Notes: a model not told the origin generated them from the sequence alone. A stretch of DNA of 64,000 nt from Tsukamurella sp. 1534 (GCF_000312385.1 NZ_HE997626.1:2281862-2345861), one strand, 5' to 3'; positions 10,167 through 17,887 are shown, counted from the first letter of the stretch. A program made the numbers and translations.

Positions 10167-11153
10167 ATGCCCACCCGGATCCTCAACGTGCACGACCGCG
10201 TCGTCGCGGCGGAACCCGCCGTGCTGGCGCCGTTCCTCGATCGTCTCGGCGGCCCCGGCGACGTACTCTGGCCCGCGCCGGCCTGGGAACCGATGGTCCT
10301 CGACGGGCCGCCCGCGGTGGGCGCCGACGGCGGGCACGGCCCCATCCGGTACCGGGTCACCGAGGTGGACGCCGGCCGGCGCGTCCGCTTCGAATTCCAC
10401 TCCACGCCCGGCATCTCCGGGTACCACGAGCTGACTGTCGAGCCGCACGGTGAGGGGGCGACGCTCGTCCGGCACGTGCTCGACTGCACGGCCACGGGGT
10501 GGATGCGGATCGCCGGGCCCGCGTTCATCGAGCCCCTGCACGACGCGGTGCTCGAGGACCTCCTCGACAACGCCGAGCGCGCGGCCACGGGTGCCGTGGC
10601 GCGCCCCGCGCGCTGGTCCCCGCTGGTGCGCGCGCTGCGCCTGATCGACGCCCCGCGGGCGCGCGCGGTGCGGGTCCCCGCGGATGCGGTGCTCGCGCAG
10701 CGCGTCCGCGGCGAATGGGGCGGAGCGCCCGGGGGGCTCGTCGACGCGTACGGGGTCCCGTTGTGGCGCGGTCTCTCCCGGGATCCGCAGGAGTGGGCGG
10801 ATGCGATCTTCCGGGATCCGCCCACGTGGGTGCGGGCCGCGATGGCGGTGCGCCAGGCTCTGGTCGGGCTGGTCGGCATCGACCGGGGTACCCCCGAGTC
10901 CTTCGCGACGCGCGAGCGCACCGGTGCGGAGGTGCTTCTCGGCGAGGACGCGGGGCATCTGCGGTTCCGCGCGTCCGTTCATGTCTCGGGCGACGCGCTG
11001 ACGTTGACGACGGTCGCGGCACCGTCGAACCTCCGGGGCCGGGCCTACCTGCTCCCGGTGCGTCTCGTGCACCCGGTGATCGTGTGCGCGATGCTGCGCC
11101 GCGCGCATCGGCGCGCGGCGCAGCGGCCCCGGGAGGCGGTGCGGCTCAGCTGA
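10167..11153 (+). CDS. SRPBCC-DUF2867 two-domain protein
   Basis: This 328-residue protein combines two folds. Residues about 1-145 resemble an SRPBCC/polyketide cyclase-type hydrophobic pocket (WPAPAWEPMVLDGP, then a beta-rich segment to LVRHVLDCTATGWMR). Residues about 160-320 resemble DUF2867, with the C-terminal signature LTTVAAPSNLRGRAYLLPVRLVHP. The catalytic or binding role is unknown. A GGAGG at 10156-10160 fixes the ATG at 10167 over an upstream in-frame ATG at 10137. Two tandem palindromes between it and the TetR gene suggest TetR repression and induction by a small hydrophobic ligand. The 3' end overlaps that of the ABC permease by 8 bp. Confidence 0.75.
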   Translation: MPTRILNVHDRVVAAEPAVLAPFLDRLGGPGDVLWPAPAWEPMVLDGPPAVGADGGHGPIRYRVTEVDAGRRVRFEFHSTPGISGYHELTVEPHGEGATLVRHVLDCTATGWMRIAGPAFIEPLHDAVLEDLLDNAERAATGAVARPARWSPLVRALRLIDAPRARAVRVPADAVLAQRVRGEWGGAPGGLVDAYGVPLWRGLSRDPQEWADAIFRDPPTWVRAAMAVRQALVGLVGIDRGTPESFATRERTGAEVLLGEDAGHLRFRASVHVSGDALTLTTVAAPSNLRGRAYLLPVRLVHPVIVCAMLRRAHRRAAQRPREAVRLS

Positions 11154-11916
11154 TCCGGCGCCGGTACGCCAGCATCGCCAGGACGTAGGCCAGCACCAGG
11201 ATCCCGGCGCACCAGGCCAGGGCGGACGCCAGGTCCGCACCGTCCACGGGACGCTCGGCGAGCAGCGCCGAGATCGTGTTGACGATCGACGTGACGGGCT
11301 GGTTCTCGGCGAAGGCGCGCACCGGGCCCGGCATGGTGGCCGTGGGGACGAAGGCGGAGCTGATGAAGGGCAGGAAGATCAGCGGGTACGAGAAGCCGGT
11401 CGCGCCGTCCACGGACTTCGCCGTGAGGCCGACGGCCACCGCGATCCAGGTGAGCGCCAGGGTGAACAGCGCCAGGATCCCGGCGACGCCGAGCCACGCG
11501 AGCGGTCCCGCGGACGAGCGGAAGCCCATGATCAGGCCCACCCCGATGATGATCACCACCGTGATGGCGTTCGCCACCATCGAGGTGAGCACGTGCGCCC
11601 ACAGCACCGACGAGCGCGCGATCGGCATCGACTGGAAGCGCTCGAAGATGCCGCCCTGCATGTCGTTGAACAGCCGCAGCGCGGTGTAGGCGATGCCGGA
11701 GGCGATGGCCATCAACAGGATTCCGGGCAGCAGGTAGTTCACGTAGTTGGTGCCGCCCGTGCTGCCCTTGAGCGCGCCGCCGAAGACGTACACGAACAGC
11801 AGCATCATCGCGATCGGGGTGATCGCCGTGGTGATGATGGTGTCCGCGCTGCGGGAGATGTGCTTGAGGGAGCGCCCCAGGAGGGCGCCGGTGTCCGAGA
11901 CGGCGTAGGTGGTCAT
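11146..11916 (-). CDS. ABC-2 type transporter permease (DrrB family)
   Basis: A 256-residue integral membrane subunit of an ABC exporter with about six hydrophobic segments. The family pattern is clear: ITPIAMMLLFVYVFGGAL, the conserved LPGILLMAIASG, and FQSMPIARSSVLWAHV in the cytoplasmic loop, matching daunorubicin-resistance DrrB-type permeases. The ATG overlaps the stop of the ATPase gene in ATGA, so subunit synthesis is coupled. It would form a 2+2 exporter with the adjacent ATPase. The cargo is unknown; it is in an operon with a DUF4097 protein and a ribbon-helix-helix regulator. Confidence 0.9.
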   Translation of the reverse strand: MTTYAVSDTGALLGRSLKHISRSADTIITTAITPIAMMLLFVYVFGGALKGSTGGTNYVNYLLPGILLMAIASGIAYTALRLFNDMQGGIFERFQSMPIARSSVLWAHVLTSMVANAITVVIIIGVGLIMGFRSSAGPLAWLGVAGILALFTLALTWIAVAVGLTAKSVDGATGFSYPLIFLPFISSAFVPTATMPGPVRAFAENQPVTSIVNTISALLAERPVDGADLASALAWCAGILVLAYVLAMLAYRRRIS

Positions 11917-12704
11917 GACTGCTCCTCCGAGTGATCCGTGGTGGGCCGGGTGGTGAGGGCGAGGAAGATCTCCTCGAGGGTGGGCTGCTTCTCGACGTAC
12001 TCGACCTTCGCGGGCGGCAGCAGGCCCTTGAGGTCGGCGAGGGTTCCGTTCGCGATGATCCGGCCGTCGCGCAGGATGGCGATGCGGTCGGCCAACTGCT
12101 CGGCCTCCTCGAGGTACTGGGTGGTGAGCAGGACCGTGGTGCCCTGTGCGGCAAGGCCCTTCACCACCTCCCACACGTCGATCCGGGCCTCGGGGTCCAG
12201 GCCGGTGGTGGGCTCGTCGAGGAAGATCACCGGCGGGTCGCCGATCAGGCTCATGGCGATGTCCAGGCGGCGGCGCATGCCGCCGGAGTAGGTGCCCACC
12301 TTGCGGCCGCCGGCCTCGGTGAGGCGGAACCGGTTCAGGAGTGCGTCGGCCACGGCCTCCGGGGCGTCCTGGTGCCGCAGCCGGGCCACCAGGACGAGGT
12401 TCTCCCGGCCGCTGAGGATCTCGTCGACCGCGGCGAACTGCCCGGTGAGGCTGATGGATTCGCGGACCTGTCGGGCCTCGGCGGTCACCTCGTGGCCGTC
12501 CACGGTCGCGGTGCCCGCGTCGGGCCGCAGCAGGGTGGACAGGATCCGCACCAGCGTGGTCTTGCCCGCGCCGTTCGCGCCCAGCAGCGCGAAGATGCTG
12601 CCGGCCTCCACGTCGAAGTCCACGCCGCGCAGGACCGGAAGGTCCTTGTACGACTTCTCGATTCCGCGCACCGCGATCGCGGTGCCGGTTGCTGTCATGG
12701 TCAT
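11913..12704 (-). CDS. ABC transporter ATP-binding protein (DrrA family)
   Basis: This 263-residue ATPase has Walker A GANGAGKTT (near residues 42-50), the signature YSGGMRRRLDIAMSL (near 138), Walker B PVIFLDEPTTGLDPEAR and a switch His replaced by Gln (LLTTQYLEEAEQLADR). That Gln is usual for DrrA-like drug exporters. The C-terminal part (PTLEEIFLALTTRP) is typical of the DrrA subfamily. GAGGAG just upstream sets the ATG at 12704. It is the third gene of the ribbon-helix-helix/DUF4097/ATPase/permease operon. Confidence 0.93.
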   Translation of the reverse strand: MTMTATGTAIAVRGIEKSYKDLPVLRGVDFDVEAGSIFALLGANGAGKTTLVRILSTLLRPDAGTATVDGHEVTAEARQVRESISLTGQFAAVDEILSGRENLVLVARLRHQDAPEAVADALLNRFRLTEAGGRKVGTYSGGMRRRLDIAMSLIGDPPVIFLDEPTTGLDPEARIDVWEVVKGLAAQGTTVLLTTQYLEEAEQLADRIAILRDGRIIANGTLADLKGLLPPAKVEYVEKQPTLEEIFLALTTRPTTDHSEEQS

Positions 12705-12735
12705 GGTTCGCTCCTCGTGAGGGTGATGTGCGCGC

Positions 12736-13581
12736 TCAGCGGGCGCGCCGGATCTCGATGTCGCCGTACTTGGCCCGGGCGCGCACGGCCACGTGCTCGC
12801 CGGCGGGCTCGGCCGCGGGGCCGTCGTCGAGGTGGTTGCGCACCCGTCCCTCCTTGGAGGAGAGATCGAGCCAGGCGGGGACGCCCTGCGGGATCCCGAC
12901 GGTCAGTTGGCCGTAGCCGCTCTCCAGGTCGATCGCGCCGCCGCGCACCTCCTCGAGCGTGATGGCGCCGTAGGCGGTCTTCGCGGCGAACGCGGCGTAC
13001 ACGCGGGCCACGTCGAGGTCGCCGTACGAGAGGTTCGCCTCGACGCCGCCACGGGTCTCGCCGATGCGGACGCCGCCGTGCGAGGCCTTGAGGATCGCAT
13101 CGCCGGCGATGGCGTCGACGCGGATCTGGCCGTGATCGGCGGTGATCTCCGCCGCGCCGTCGACCTCGCCGACGGTGGCGCTGCCGTGGCCGGCGCGCAG
13201 CCACAGATCGCCGGTGGTCTCCAGGTCGACGGGGCCCGTGGACGCCTTCACCCGGGTGGCGCCCAGGCGGCCCAGGGTGCGGACGGCGCCGACGGAGGAC
13301 TCGGCCGTGAACCGGGAGCCGGCGGGCAGCTCCACCTTCACGTCGACCGATTCGTTGGTGCCGATGAAGCTGAACCTGGGGCGGGGGCCGACCACGGTGA
13401 GCCGCGCACCGTCGAATTCGATGCGGGTGTTCTCGGCGCCCCGCCGGTCGGCGGCCTTGGAGGGGTTGCTGGGGACGACGGTGACGACGGTGTCGGCACG
13501 GTCGGCCGCGATCACCTCGATGTCGCCGACCTGCAGGTTGACGGCCAGGTCGATGGGCTGGTCGGTGGGGTAGGTGGGCAT
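12736..13581 (-). CDS. DUF4097-family beta-repeat protein
   Basis: This 281-residue protein consists of repeated short beta strands with the pattern G-x-(V/I/L)-x-(V/I/L), for example TGPVDLETTGDLWLRAGHGSATVGEV and LSYGDLDVARV (residues about 114-195). This is the right-handed beta-helix-like repeat of DUF4097, often called adhesin-like. There is no signal peptide or membrane anchor, so it appears cytoplasmic. GGAAGG upstream supports the ATG. Its place between a DNA-binding protein and a DrrAB exporter suggests it senses or adapts for that transport system, but no function is established. Confidence 0.8.
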   Translation of the reverse strand: MPTYPTDQPIDLAVNLQVGDIEVIAADRADTVVTVVPSNPSKAADRRGAENTRIEFDGARLTVVGPRPRFSFIGTNESVDVKVELPAGSRFTAESSVGAVRTLGRLGATRVKASTGPVDLETTGDLWLRAGHGSATVGEVDGAAEITADHGQIRVDAIAGDAILKASHGGVRIGETRGGVEANLSYGDLDVARVYAAFAAKTAYGAITLEEVRGGAIDLESGYGQLTVGIPQGVPAWLDLSSKEGRVRNHLDDGPAAEPAGEHVAVRARAKYGDIEIRRAR

Positions 13582-13614
13582 GGCGGGGTCCTTCCGGAGG
13601 GTGCACTCGGCCCA

Positions 13615-13631
13615 CCCCGCGGGCTGCGGGG
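13615..13631 (-). other. Hairpin in the RHH-DUF4097 intercistronic gap
   Basis: CCCCGC and GCGGGG, separated by five bases, form a perfect GC-rich stem in the 93-bp gap between the first and second genes of the operon. On the transcribed strand it is not followed by a U-tract, so it is more likely an mRNA processing or stability element, or a partial attenuator, than a full terminator. Confidence 0.4.
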
Positions 13632-13674
13632 TTTCGCGAGGTGTTCGGTTGTGGGTGTCCGTGCGGGGGTGGTG

Positions 13675-14190
13675 TCAGTGCGCCCAGCCGGCGAAGTCGC
13701 CGCCGGTGCGCAGCGTGCGCTGCGCGGTGCGGCGCTTGCCGGGGGAGAGCGCGGCCGCGACGGCGCGCACGAGCCAGGTGTTCACGGAGACGCCCTCGGC
13801 GGTGGCGGCCTCGTCGACCTGGGCCTTGAGTGCGTCGGGCAGGCGCAGGGTGGTGCGCGAGGTCGTGGTGTCGTCGAAGTCCACCGTCGCCCGGGGCTCG
13901 GCGGCGTCGGCCGCCTCCGCCTCGGGACGCGGCGCGGCGACGACGAACTCGATGTCTCGGCTGCGGAGCCGGAGGTCGACGGAGCCGGGGACCAGGTCGC
14001 GGGTGATCTCGGCGGCGGCCGCGGACAGCGCGTCCAGGAGCACCAGCCGCGTGGCGGCGTCGAGGCCGGAGGCGAGCCGCTCGGCCGCGTCCCGGGCGTC
14101 GGTGCCGTTGTCCGCGGCGTCGGCGATGTCCCGCTCGGCCGCGGAGATCAGCTGGCGCTGGAGGTCGGAGACGTAGGGCGTGATGTCCAT
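13675..14190 (-). CDS. HicB/Arc-type ribbon-helix-helix protein, probable autorepressor
   Basis: A 171-residue protein. An acidic helical N-terminal domain (about 1-70) is followed by a variable linker and a C-terminal ribbon-helix-helix at about 111-150 (SRTTLRLPDALKAQVDE, then GVSVNTWLVRAVAAAL), as in HicB-like antitoxins and Arc repressors. No HicA-like toxin gene is adjacent, so a classical toxin-antitoxin pair is not supported. Upstream lies a near-consensus promoter whose spacer is a perfect 19-bp palindrome, the expected target of this DNA-binding protein. A CATAGT hexamer seven bases before the ATG suggests a leaderless mRNA. It leads the DUF4097/DrrAB operon. Confidence 0.85.
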   Translation of the reverse strand: MDITPYVSDLQRQLISAAERDIADAADNGTDARDAAERLASGLDAATRLVLLDALSAAAAEITRDLVPGSVDLRLRSRDIEFVVAAPRPEAEAADAAEPRATVDFDDTTTSRTTLRLPDALKAQVDEAATAEGVSVNTWLVRAVAAALSPGKRRTAQRTLRTGGDFAGWAH

Positions 14191-14197
14191 GGCGTCA

Positions 14198-14226
14198 ACT
14201 ATGACACCACAGTGGTGTCACGTCAA
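14198..14226 (-). promoter_or_regulatory. RHH-operon promoter with a 19-bp palindromic operator in the spacer
   Basis: On the minus strand, -35 TTGACG (14226-14221) and -10 CATAGT (14203-14198) are separated by exactly 17 bp. TGACACCAC and GTGGTGTCA, with one central base, form a perfect palindrome at 14202-14220. It fills the whole spacer and overlaps the -10 by two bases. The -10 ends seven bases before the ATG. A protein bound here would block polymerase. The ribbon-helix-helix product of the first gene is the natural candidate (inference). Confidence 0.75.
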
Positions 14227-14264
14227 GGGTTCGGTGACGCCGTTCGTGACAGCGGCGCGCGCCG

Positions 14265-14336
14265 CCCCTGACTTAACAGCGTTAGCCCAGGCTCCGACCT
14301 GCGGATTCATCCTGGGCTAACGCTGTTAAGTCGGGG
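14265..14336. repeat. Long inverted repeat with 22-bp perfect arms
   Basis: Positions 14270-14291 and 14311-14332 are exact reverse complements, 22 bp each, around a 19-base loop. CCCC (14265-14268) and GGGG (14333-14336) extend the pairing across a one-base bulge. Each arm contains a smaller dyad, TAAC-AGC-GTTA, resembling a TetR-type operator. The element lies between the sdh terminator and the RHH-operon promoter and has no U-tract. It may be a pair of inverted operators, an unusually stable transcript hairpin, or a remnant of a small mobile element. Confidence 0.7.
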
Positions 14337-14400
14337 AGGTGGGTGATGTCATGGTGGTGCTACGTCGTGGTGTCAGGGTGGTGCCGGGGCGGAAACGCGC

Positions 14401-14431
14401 CGTGCCCCGGCCGCAGGACGGCCGGGGCACG
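14401..14431 (-). terminator. Intrinsic-type terminator of the sdh operon
   Basis: CGTGCCCCGGCCG and its exact complement form a 13-bp GC-rich stem with a five-base loop, 20 bp beyond the sdhB stop. On the transcribed (minus) strand a short TTT follows a few bases later. The stem is strong and the U-tract weak, which is common for actinobacterial terminators. Confidence 0.7.
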
Positions 14432-14450
14432 GAACGGGCTGCAGTCGTGG

Positions 14451-15221
14451 CTAGCGGCTGAACAGGAGGGCGCGCTTGACCTCCTGGATGGCCTTCGTGA
14501 CCTCGATGCCACGGGGGCATGCGTCGGTGCAGTTGAAGGTGGTGCGGCAGCGCCACACGCCGTCGACGCCGTTGAGGATCTCCAGGCGCTCGGCGGCGCC
14601 CTCGTCGCGGCTGTCGAAGATGAAGCGGTGCGCGTTCACGATGGCGGCGGGTCCGAAGTACGACCCGTCCATCCAGTACACCGGGCAGCTGGTGGTGCAG
14701 CAGGCGCAGAGGATGCACTTGGTGGTGTCGTCGAAGCGGGCCCGGTCCGTGGGGGACTGGATGCGCTCGCGGGTAGGCTCGTTGCCCGACGTCATCAGGT
14801 ACGGCTTCACGGCGCGGAAGGCGTCGAAGAACGGCTCCATGTCCACCACGAGGTCCTTCTCCACGGGCAGGCCGCGGATGGGCTCGACGGTGATGGTGAT
14901 CTCCTTGCCCTCCTGCAGGAAGTCCTTCATCAGCATCTTGCAGGCCAGGCGGTTCACGCCGTTGATCCGCATGGCGTCCGAGCCGCACACGCCGTGCGCG
15001 CACGAACGGCGGAAGGTGAGCGTGCCGTCCAGGTAGCCCTTGATGTACAGGAGCAGGTTCAGGAACCGGTCCGAGGGGAGCGCCGGCACCTTGTAGCTCT
15101 GCCACCCGGCCGCGTCGGGGTCCTCCGGGTTGAACCGGAAGACCTTGATCGTGACCATCGTCGACCCGGGCGGGACCGGGGGCTGCACGGCGTTTGACGG
15201 GGATTCGACTGCGGCGGTCAT
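14451..15221 (-). CDS. sdhB: Succinate dehydrogenase iron-sulfur subunit
   Basis: This is the electron-transfer subunit of complex II and carries three Fe-S clusters. The 256-residue protein has the [2Fe-2S] motif CAHGVCGSD...C, with Asp in the fourth-ligand zone as in several SdhB proteins, then CILCACCTTSCPVYW for the [4Fe-4S] cluster and CTDACPRGIEV for the [3Fe-4S]/[4Fe-4S] cysteines. Length and order are normal. Its ATG overlaps the sdhA stop by one base (TGATG). It is the last gene of sdhCDAB and is followed by a GC-rich terminator. Confidence 0.97.
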   Translation of the reverse strand: MTAAVESPSNAVQPPVPPGSTMVTIKVFRFNPEDPDAAGWQSYKVPALPSDRFLNLLLYIKGYLDGTLTFRRSCAHGVCGSDAMRINGVNRLACKMLMKDFLQEGKEITITVEPIRGLPVEKDLVVDMEPFFDAFRAVKPYLMTSGNEPTRERIQSPTDRARFDDTTKCILCACCTTSCPVYWMDGSYFGPAAIVNAHRFIFDSRDEGAAERLEILNGVDGVWRCRTTFNCTDACPRGIEVTKAIQEVKRALLFSR

Positions 15222-16972
15222 CAGTACTTACGCTCCATCGGCTCGTAGCGGGTCTGCACGACGGGCTTCGTGTCGAGACGGATGCTCGACTCGGGGCCGT
15301 CGCCCTCCTTGTAGGCCATGGTGTGCACCATGAAGTTCTCGTCGTCGCGGGTCGGGTAGTCCTCGCGGGCGTGGCCGCCGCGGGTCTCCTTGCGGTTGAT
15401 CGCGCCGACGACGGTGACCTCGGCCAGCTCCAGCAGGAAGCCCAGCTCGATCGCCTCGAGCAGGTCGCTGTTGAAGCGCTTGCCCTTGTCGGTGACGGTG
15501 ATGTGGTCGTAGCGGGCCTTCAGGGCGCGCACGTCGTTGAGGGCCTGCGTCAGGGTGTCCTCGGTGCGGAAGACGGCGGCGTTGTTGTCCATCGTCTGCT
15601 GCAGCTCGGTGCGGATCGCCATGACGTTCTCGTCGCCGTGGTCGCTGAGCATCTGCTCGACCCAGCCCTCGACGAACGCGGCCGGGTTCTCCGGGAGCGG
15701 CACGAAGTCGTGGGTCTTGGCGTACTCGGCGGCGGCGATGCCGGAGCGGCGGCCGAACACGTTGATGTCGAGCAGCGAGTTGGTGCCCAGGCGGTTGGCG
15801 CCGTGCACCGAGACGCAGGCGCACTCGCCGGCGGCGTACAGGCCCGGCACGACGTTGTCGTTGTCGCGCAGCACCTCGCCGTGGATGTTGGTGGGGATGC
15901 CGCCCATCACGTAGTGGCACGTGGGGTACACGGGCACCAGCTCGGTGACCGGGTCCACGCCCAGGTAGGTGCGCGAGAACTCCATGATGTCGGGGAGCTT
16001 CGACATCAGCGTCTCCTCCGGGATGTGCGTGACATCGAGGAGGACGTAGTCCTTGTTCGGGCCGGCGCCGCGGCCCTCCAGCACCTCGAGCACCATCGAG
16101 CGGGCGACGATGTCGCGCGGCGCGAGGTCCTTGATGGTGGGGGCGTAGCGCTCCATGAACCGCTCGCCGTCCACGTTGCGCAGGATGCCGCCCTCGCCGC
16201 GGACGCCCTCGGTGATGAGGATGCCCAGGCCCGCGAGGCCCGTCGGGTGGAACTGGTGGAACTCCATGTCCTCCAGGGGCAGGCCCTTGCGGAAGACGAT
16301 GCCCATGCCGTCGCCGGTCAGGGTGTGGGCGTTCGACGTGGTCTTGTACATGCGGCCCGAGCCGCCGGTGGCGAAGACGATCGCCTTGGCGTGGAACACG
16401 TGCAGCTCGCCGGTGGCCAGCTCGTACGCGACGGCGCCCGTCGCGACGGGGCCGTTCTCGGTCTCGGTGAGCGCGATGTCCAGGACGTAGAACTCGTTGA
16501 AGAACTCCACGTCGTGCTTGACGCAGTTCTGGTAGAGCGTCTGCAGGATCATGTGGCCGGTGCGGTCCGCGGCGTAGCAGGCGCGCCGCACGGGGGCCTT
16601 ACCGTGATCGCGGGTGTGGCCGCCGAACCGACGCTGGTCGATCTTGCCCTCGGGCGTGCGGTTGAACGGCAGGCCCATCTTCTCCAGGTCGAGCACCGCG
16701 TCGATGGCCTCCTTGGCCATGATCTCCGCGGCGTCCTGGTCGACGATGTAGTCGCCGCCCTTGACCGTGTCGAAGGTGTGCCACTCCCAGTTGTCCTCCT
16801 CGACGTTGGCGAGCGAGGCGCACATGCCGCCCTGGGCGGCGCCGGTGTGGGAGCGGGTGGGATAGAGCTTGGTGAGCACCGCGGTGCGGGCGCGCGGACC
16901 GGCCTCGATGGCCGCGCGCATTCCGGCGCCGCCGGCGCCGATGATCACCACGTCGTAACGATGTTCCTGCAT
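15221..16972 (-). CDS. sdhA: Succinate dehydrogenase flavoprotein subunit
   Basis: The catalytic subunit of complex II, 583 residues. Visible are the Rossmann FAD motif VVIIGAGGAGMRAA (residues 8-21), the covalent-FAD histidine in RSHTGAAQGG (His42), the substrate-site FGGHTRDHGKAPVRR near 118-132, and the FAD-binding LLDINVFGRRSG region late in the domain. It oxidises succinate to fumarate and passes electrons to SdhB. It is coupled to sdhB by a one-base overlap and lies 25 bp after sdhD. Confidence 0.98.
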   Translation of the reverse strand: MQEHRYDVVIIGAGGAGMRAAIEAGPRARTAVLTKLYPTRSHTGAAQGGMCASLANVEEDNWEWHTFDTVKGGDYIVDQDAAEIMAKEAIDAVLDLEKMGLPFNRTPEGKIDQRRFGGHTRDHGKAPVRRACYAADRTGHMILQTLYQNCVKHDVEFFNEFYVLDIALTETENGPVATGAVAYELATGELHVFHAKAIVFATGGSGRMYKTTSNAHTLTGDGMGIVFRKGLPLEDMEFHQFHPTGLAGLGILITEGVRGEGGILRNVDGERFMERYAPTIKDLAPRDIVARSMVLEVLEGRGAGPNKDYVLLDVTHIPEETLMSKLPDIMEFSRTYLGVDPVTELVPVYPTCHYVMGGIPTNIHGEVLRDNDNVVPGLYAAGECACVSVHGANRLGTNSLLDINVFGRRSGIAAAEYAKTHDFVPLPENPAAFVEGWVEQMLSDHGDENVMAIRTELQQTMDNNAAVFRTEDTLTQALNDVRALKARYDHITVTDKGKRFNSDLLEAIELGFLLELAEVTVVGAINRKETRGGHAREDYPTRDDENFMVHTMAYKEGDGPESSIRLDTKPVVQTRYEPMERKY

Positions 16973-16997
16973 GATGCGGGTCAGTCCTTCCTGGCCG

Positions 16998-17465
16998 TTA
17001 CTGGGCGGTGGGCACGGAGGCCGGTTCGAACGAGAGGAGCGCGTACGAGCCGAGGCCGACCACGAGGATCATCGACAGCACGAGCAGGGTCTTGAGCCAG
17101 AACCGCGTGCGGTCCTTGCGGGCGTAGTCGTCGATGATCACGCGCAGGCCGTTGCCGCCGTGCAGCTGGGCGAGCCACAGCATCGTGATGTCCCAGATCT
17201 GCCAGAAGGGGCTGGCCCAGCGCTCGGCGACGAAGGCGGCGCTGATCCGGTGCACGCCCTGGCTGTCCAGTGCGAGCATGATGAACACGTGCCCGAAGAC
17301 GAGCACGAGCAGCGCGATGCCGGAGAAGCGCATGAACAGCCAGGCGTACTTCTCGAAGTTGCCGGCGGCCGGACGGTGCGGCGAGCGCGGGTTGTCGAGC
17401 GAGGCGGGACGGTCGTACTGCTTGAGCAGCGTCTTGGCGAGCTTGGGTTCGTTCGCGGTAGTCAT
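16998..17465 (-). CDS. sdhD: Succinate dehydrogenase hydrophobic membrane anchor
   Basis: A 155-residue membrane subunit with three hydrophobic helices. The first (RFSGIALLVLVFGHVFIM, about residues 46-63) carries a histidine suited to haem b ligation. HGGNGLRVIIDDYARK precedes the last helix and is typical of the actinobacterial SdhD anchor. With SdhC it anchors the complex and forms the quinone site. It lies between sdhC and sdhA with short gaps, in one operon. Confidence 0.93.
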   Translation of the reverse strand: MTTANEPKLAKTLLKQYDRPASLDNPRSPHRPAAGNFEKYAWLFMRFSGIALLVLVFGHVFIMLALDSQGVHRISAAFVAERWASPFWQIWDITMLWLAQLHGGNGLRVIIDDYARKDRTRFWLKTLLVLSMILVVGLGSYALLSFEPASVPTAQ

Positions 17466-17479
17466 ATCTCTTCGTCCCC

Positions 17480-17887
17480 CTAGGCGTGCGAGATCATGAT
17501 GTAGAGGAGACGCGCTGCCATGCCCGCGCCGGTGATGAGGAAGACCGTCCAGACCGCGATGGACATCGCCTTCTGGTACTGCACGCCCTTGCTCCAGAAG
17601 TCCACCAGGATCACGCGGACGCCGTTGAGGGCGTGGAACAGGATGGCCATGACGAGGCCGATCTCGAGGAGGCCGATGATCGGCGTCTTGTAGGTCTTGA
17701 TGATCGCGTCGTACGCCTCGGGGTCGATGCGGATGACCGCGGTGTCGAGTACGTGTACGAACAGGAAGAAGAAGATGGTGACGCCGCTGATGCGGTGCAG
17801 CACCCAGTTAAACATCCCCGGATCGCCCTTGTAGAGGGAGACGCGGCGCGGCTCCTCGGCGGCCGCCACCTCGGTAGTACTGCTCAT
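17480..17887 (-). CDS. sdhC: Succinate dehydrogenase cytochrome b556 subunit
   Basis: A 135-residue membrane subunit with three helices. WVLHRISGVTIFFFLFVHVLDTA (residues 28-50) is the classic SdhC first helix, with the HR-S-G quinone-site motif and an H-V haem-region motif. LFHALNGVRVILVDFW lies near residue 83. It heads sdhCDAB. Its upstream region (17888-18129) is shared with divergent cdd and contains a possible -10 (TAGGCT on the minus strand, 17951-17956), a 21-bp dyad and an iron box. Confidence 0.95.
   Translation of the reverse strand: MSSTTEVAAAEEPRRVSLYKGDPGMFNWVLHRISGVTIFFFLFVHVLDTAVIRIDPEAYDAIIKTYKTPIIGLLEIGLVMAILFHALNGVRVILVDFWSKGVQYQKAMSIAVWTVFLITGAGMAARLLYIMISHA

Noticed and set aside
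7787-10921. A 1044-residue minus-strand open frame over the MFS exporter and TetR genes
   Set aside because: It is Arg/His/Gly-rich, with no recognisable domain, and it crosses two well-supported genes and their operators.
13675-14190. A HicAB toxin-antitoxin system
   Set aside because: The RHH protein resembles HicB-like antitoxins, but no HicA-size toxin frame lies on either side. Its neighbours form a transport operon, so it is called a regulator.
14367-14375. GTGGTGTCA as a third half-site of the RHH operator
   Set aside because: It matches one arm exactly, but it lies about 150 bp upstream with no partner arm and in a GTG-rich stretch, so chance is likely.
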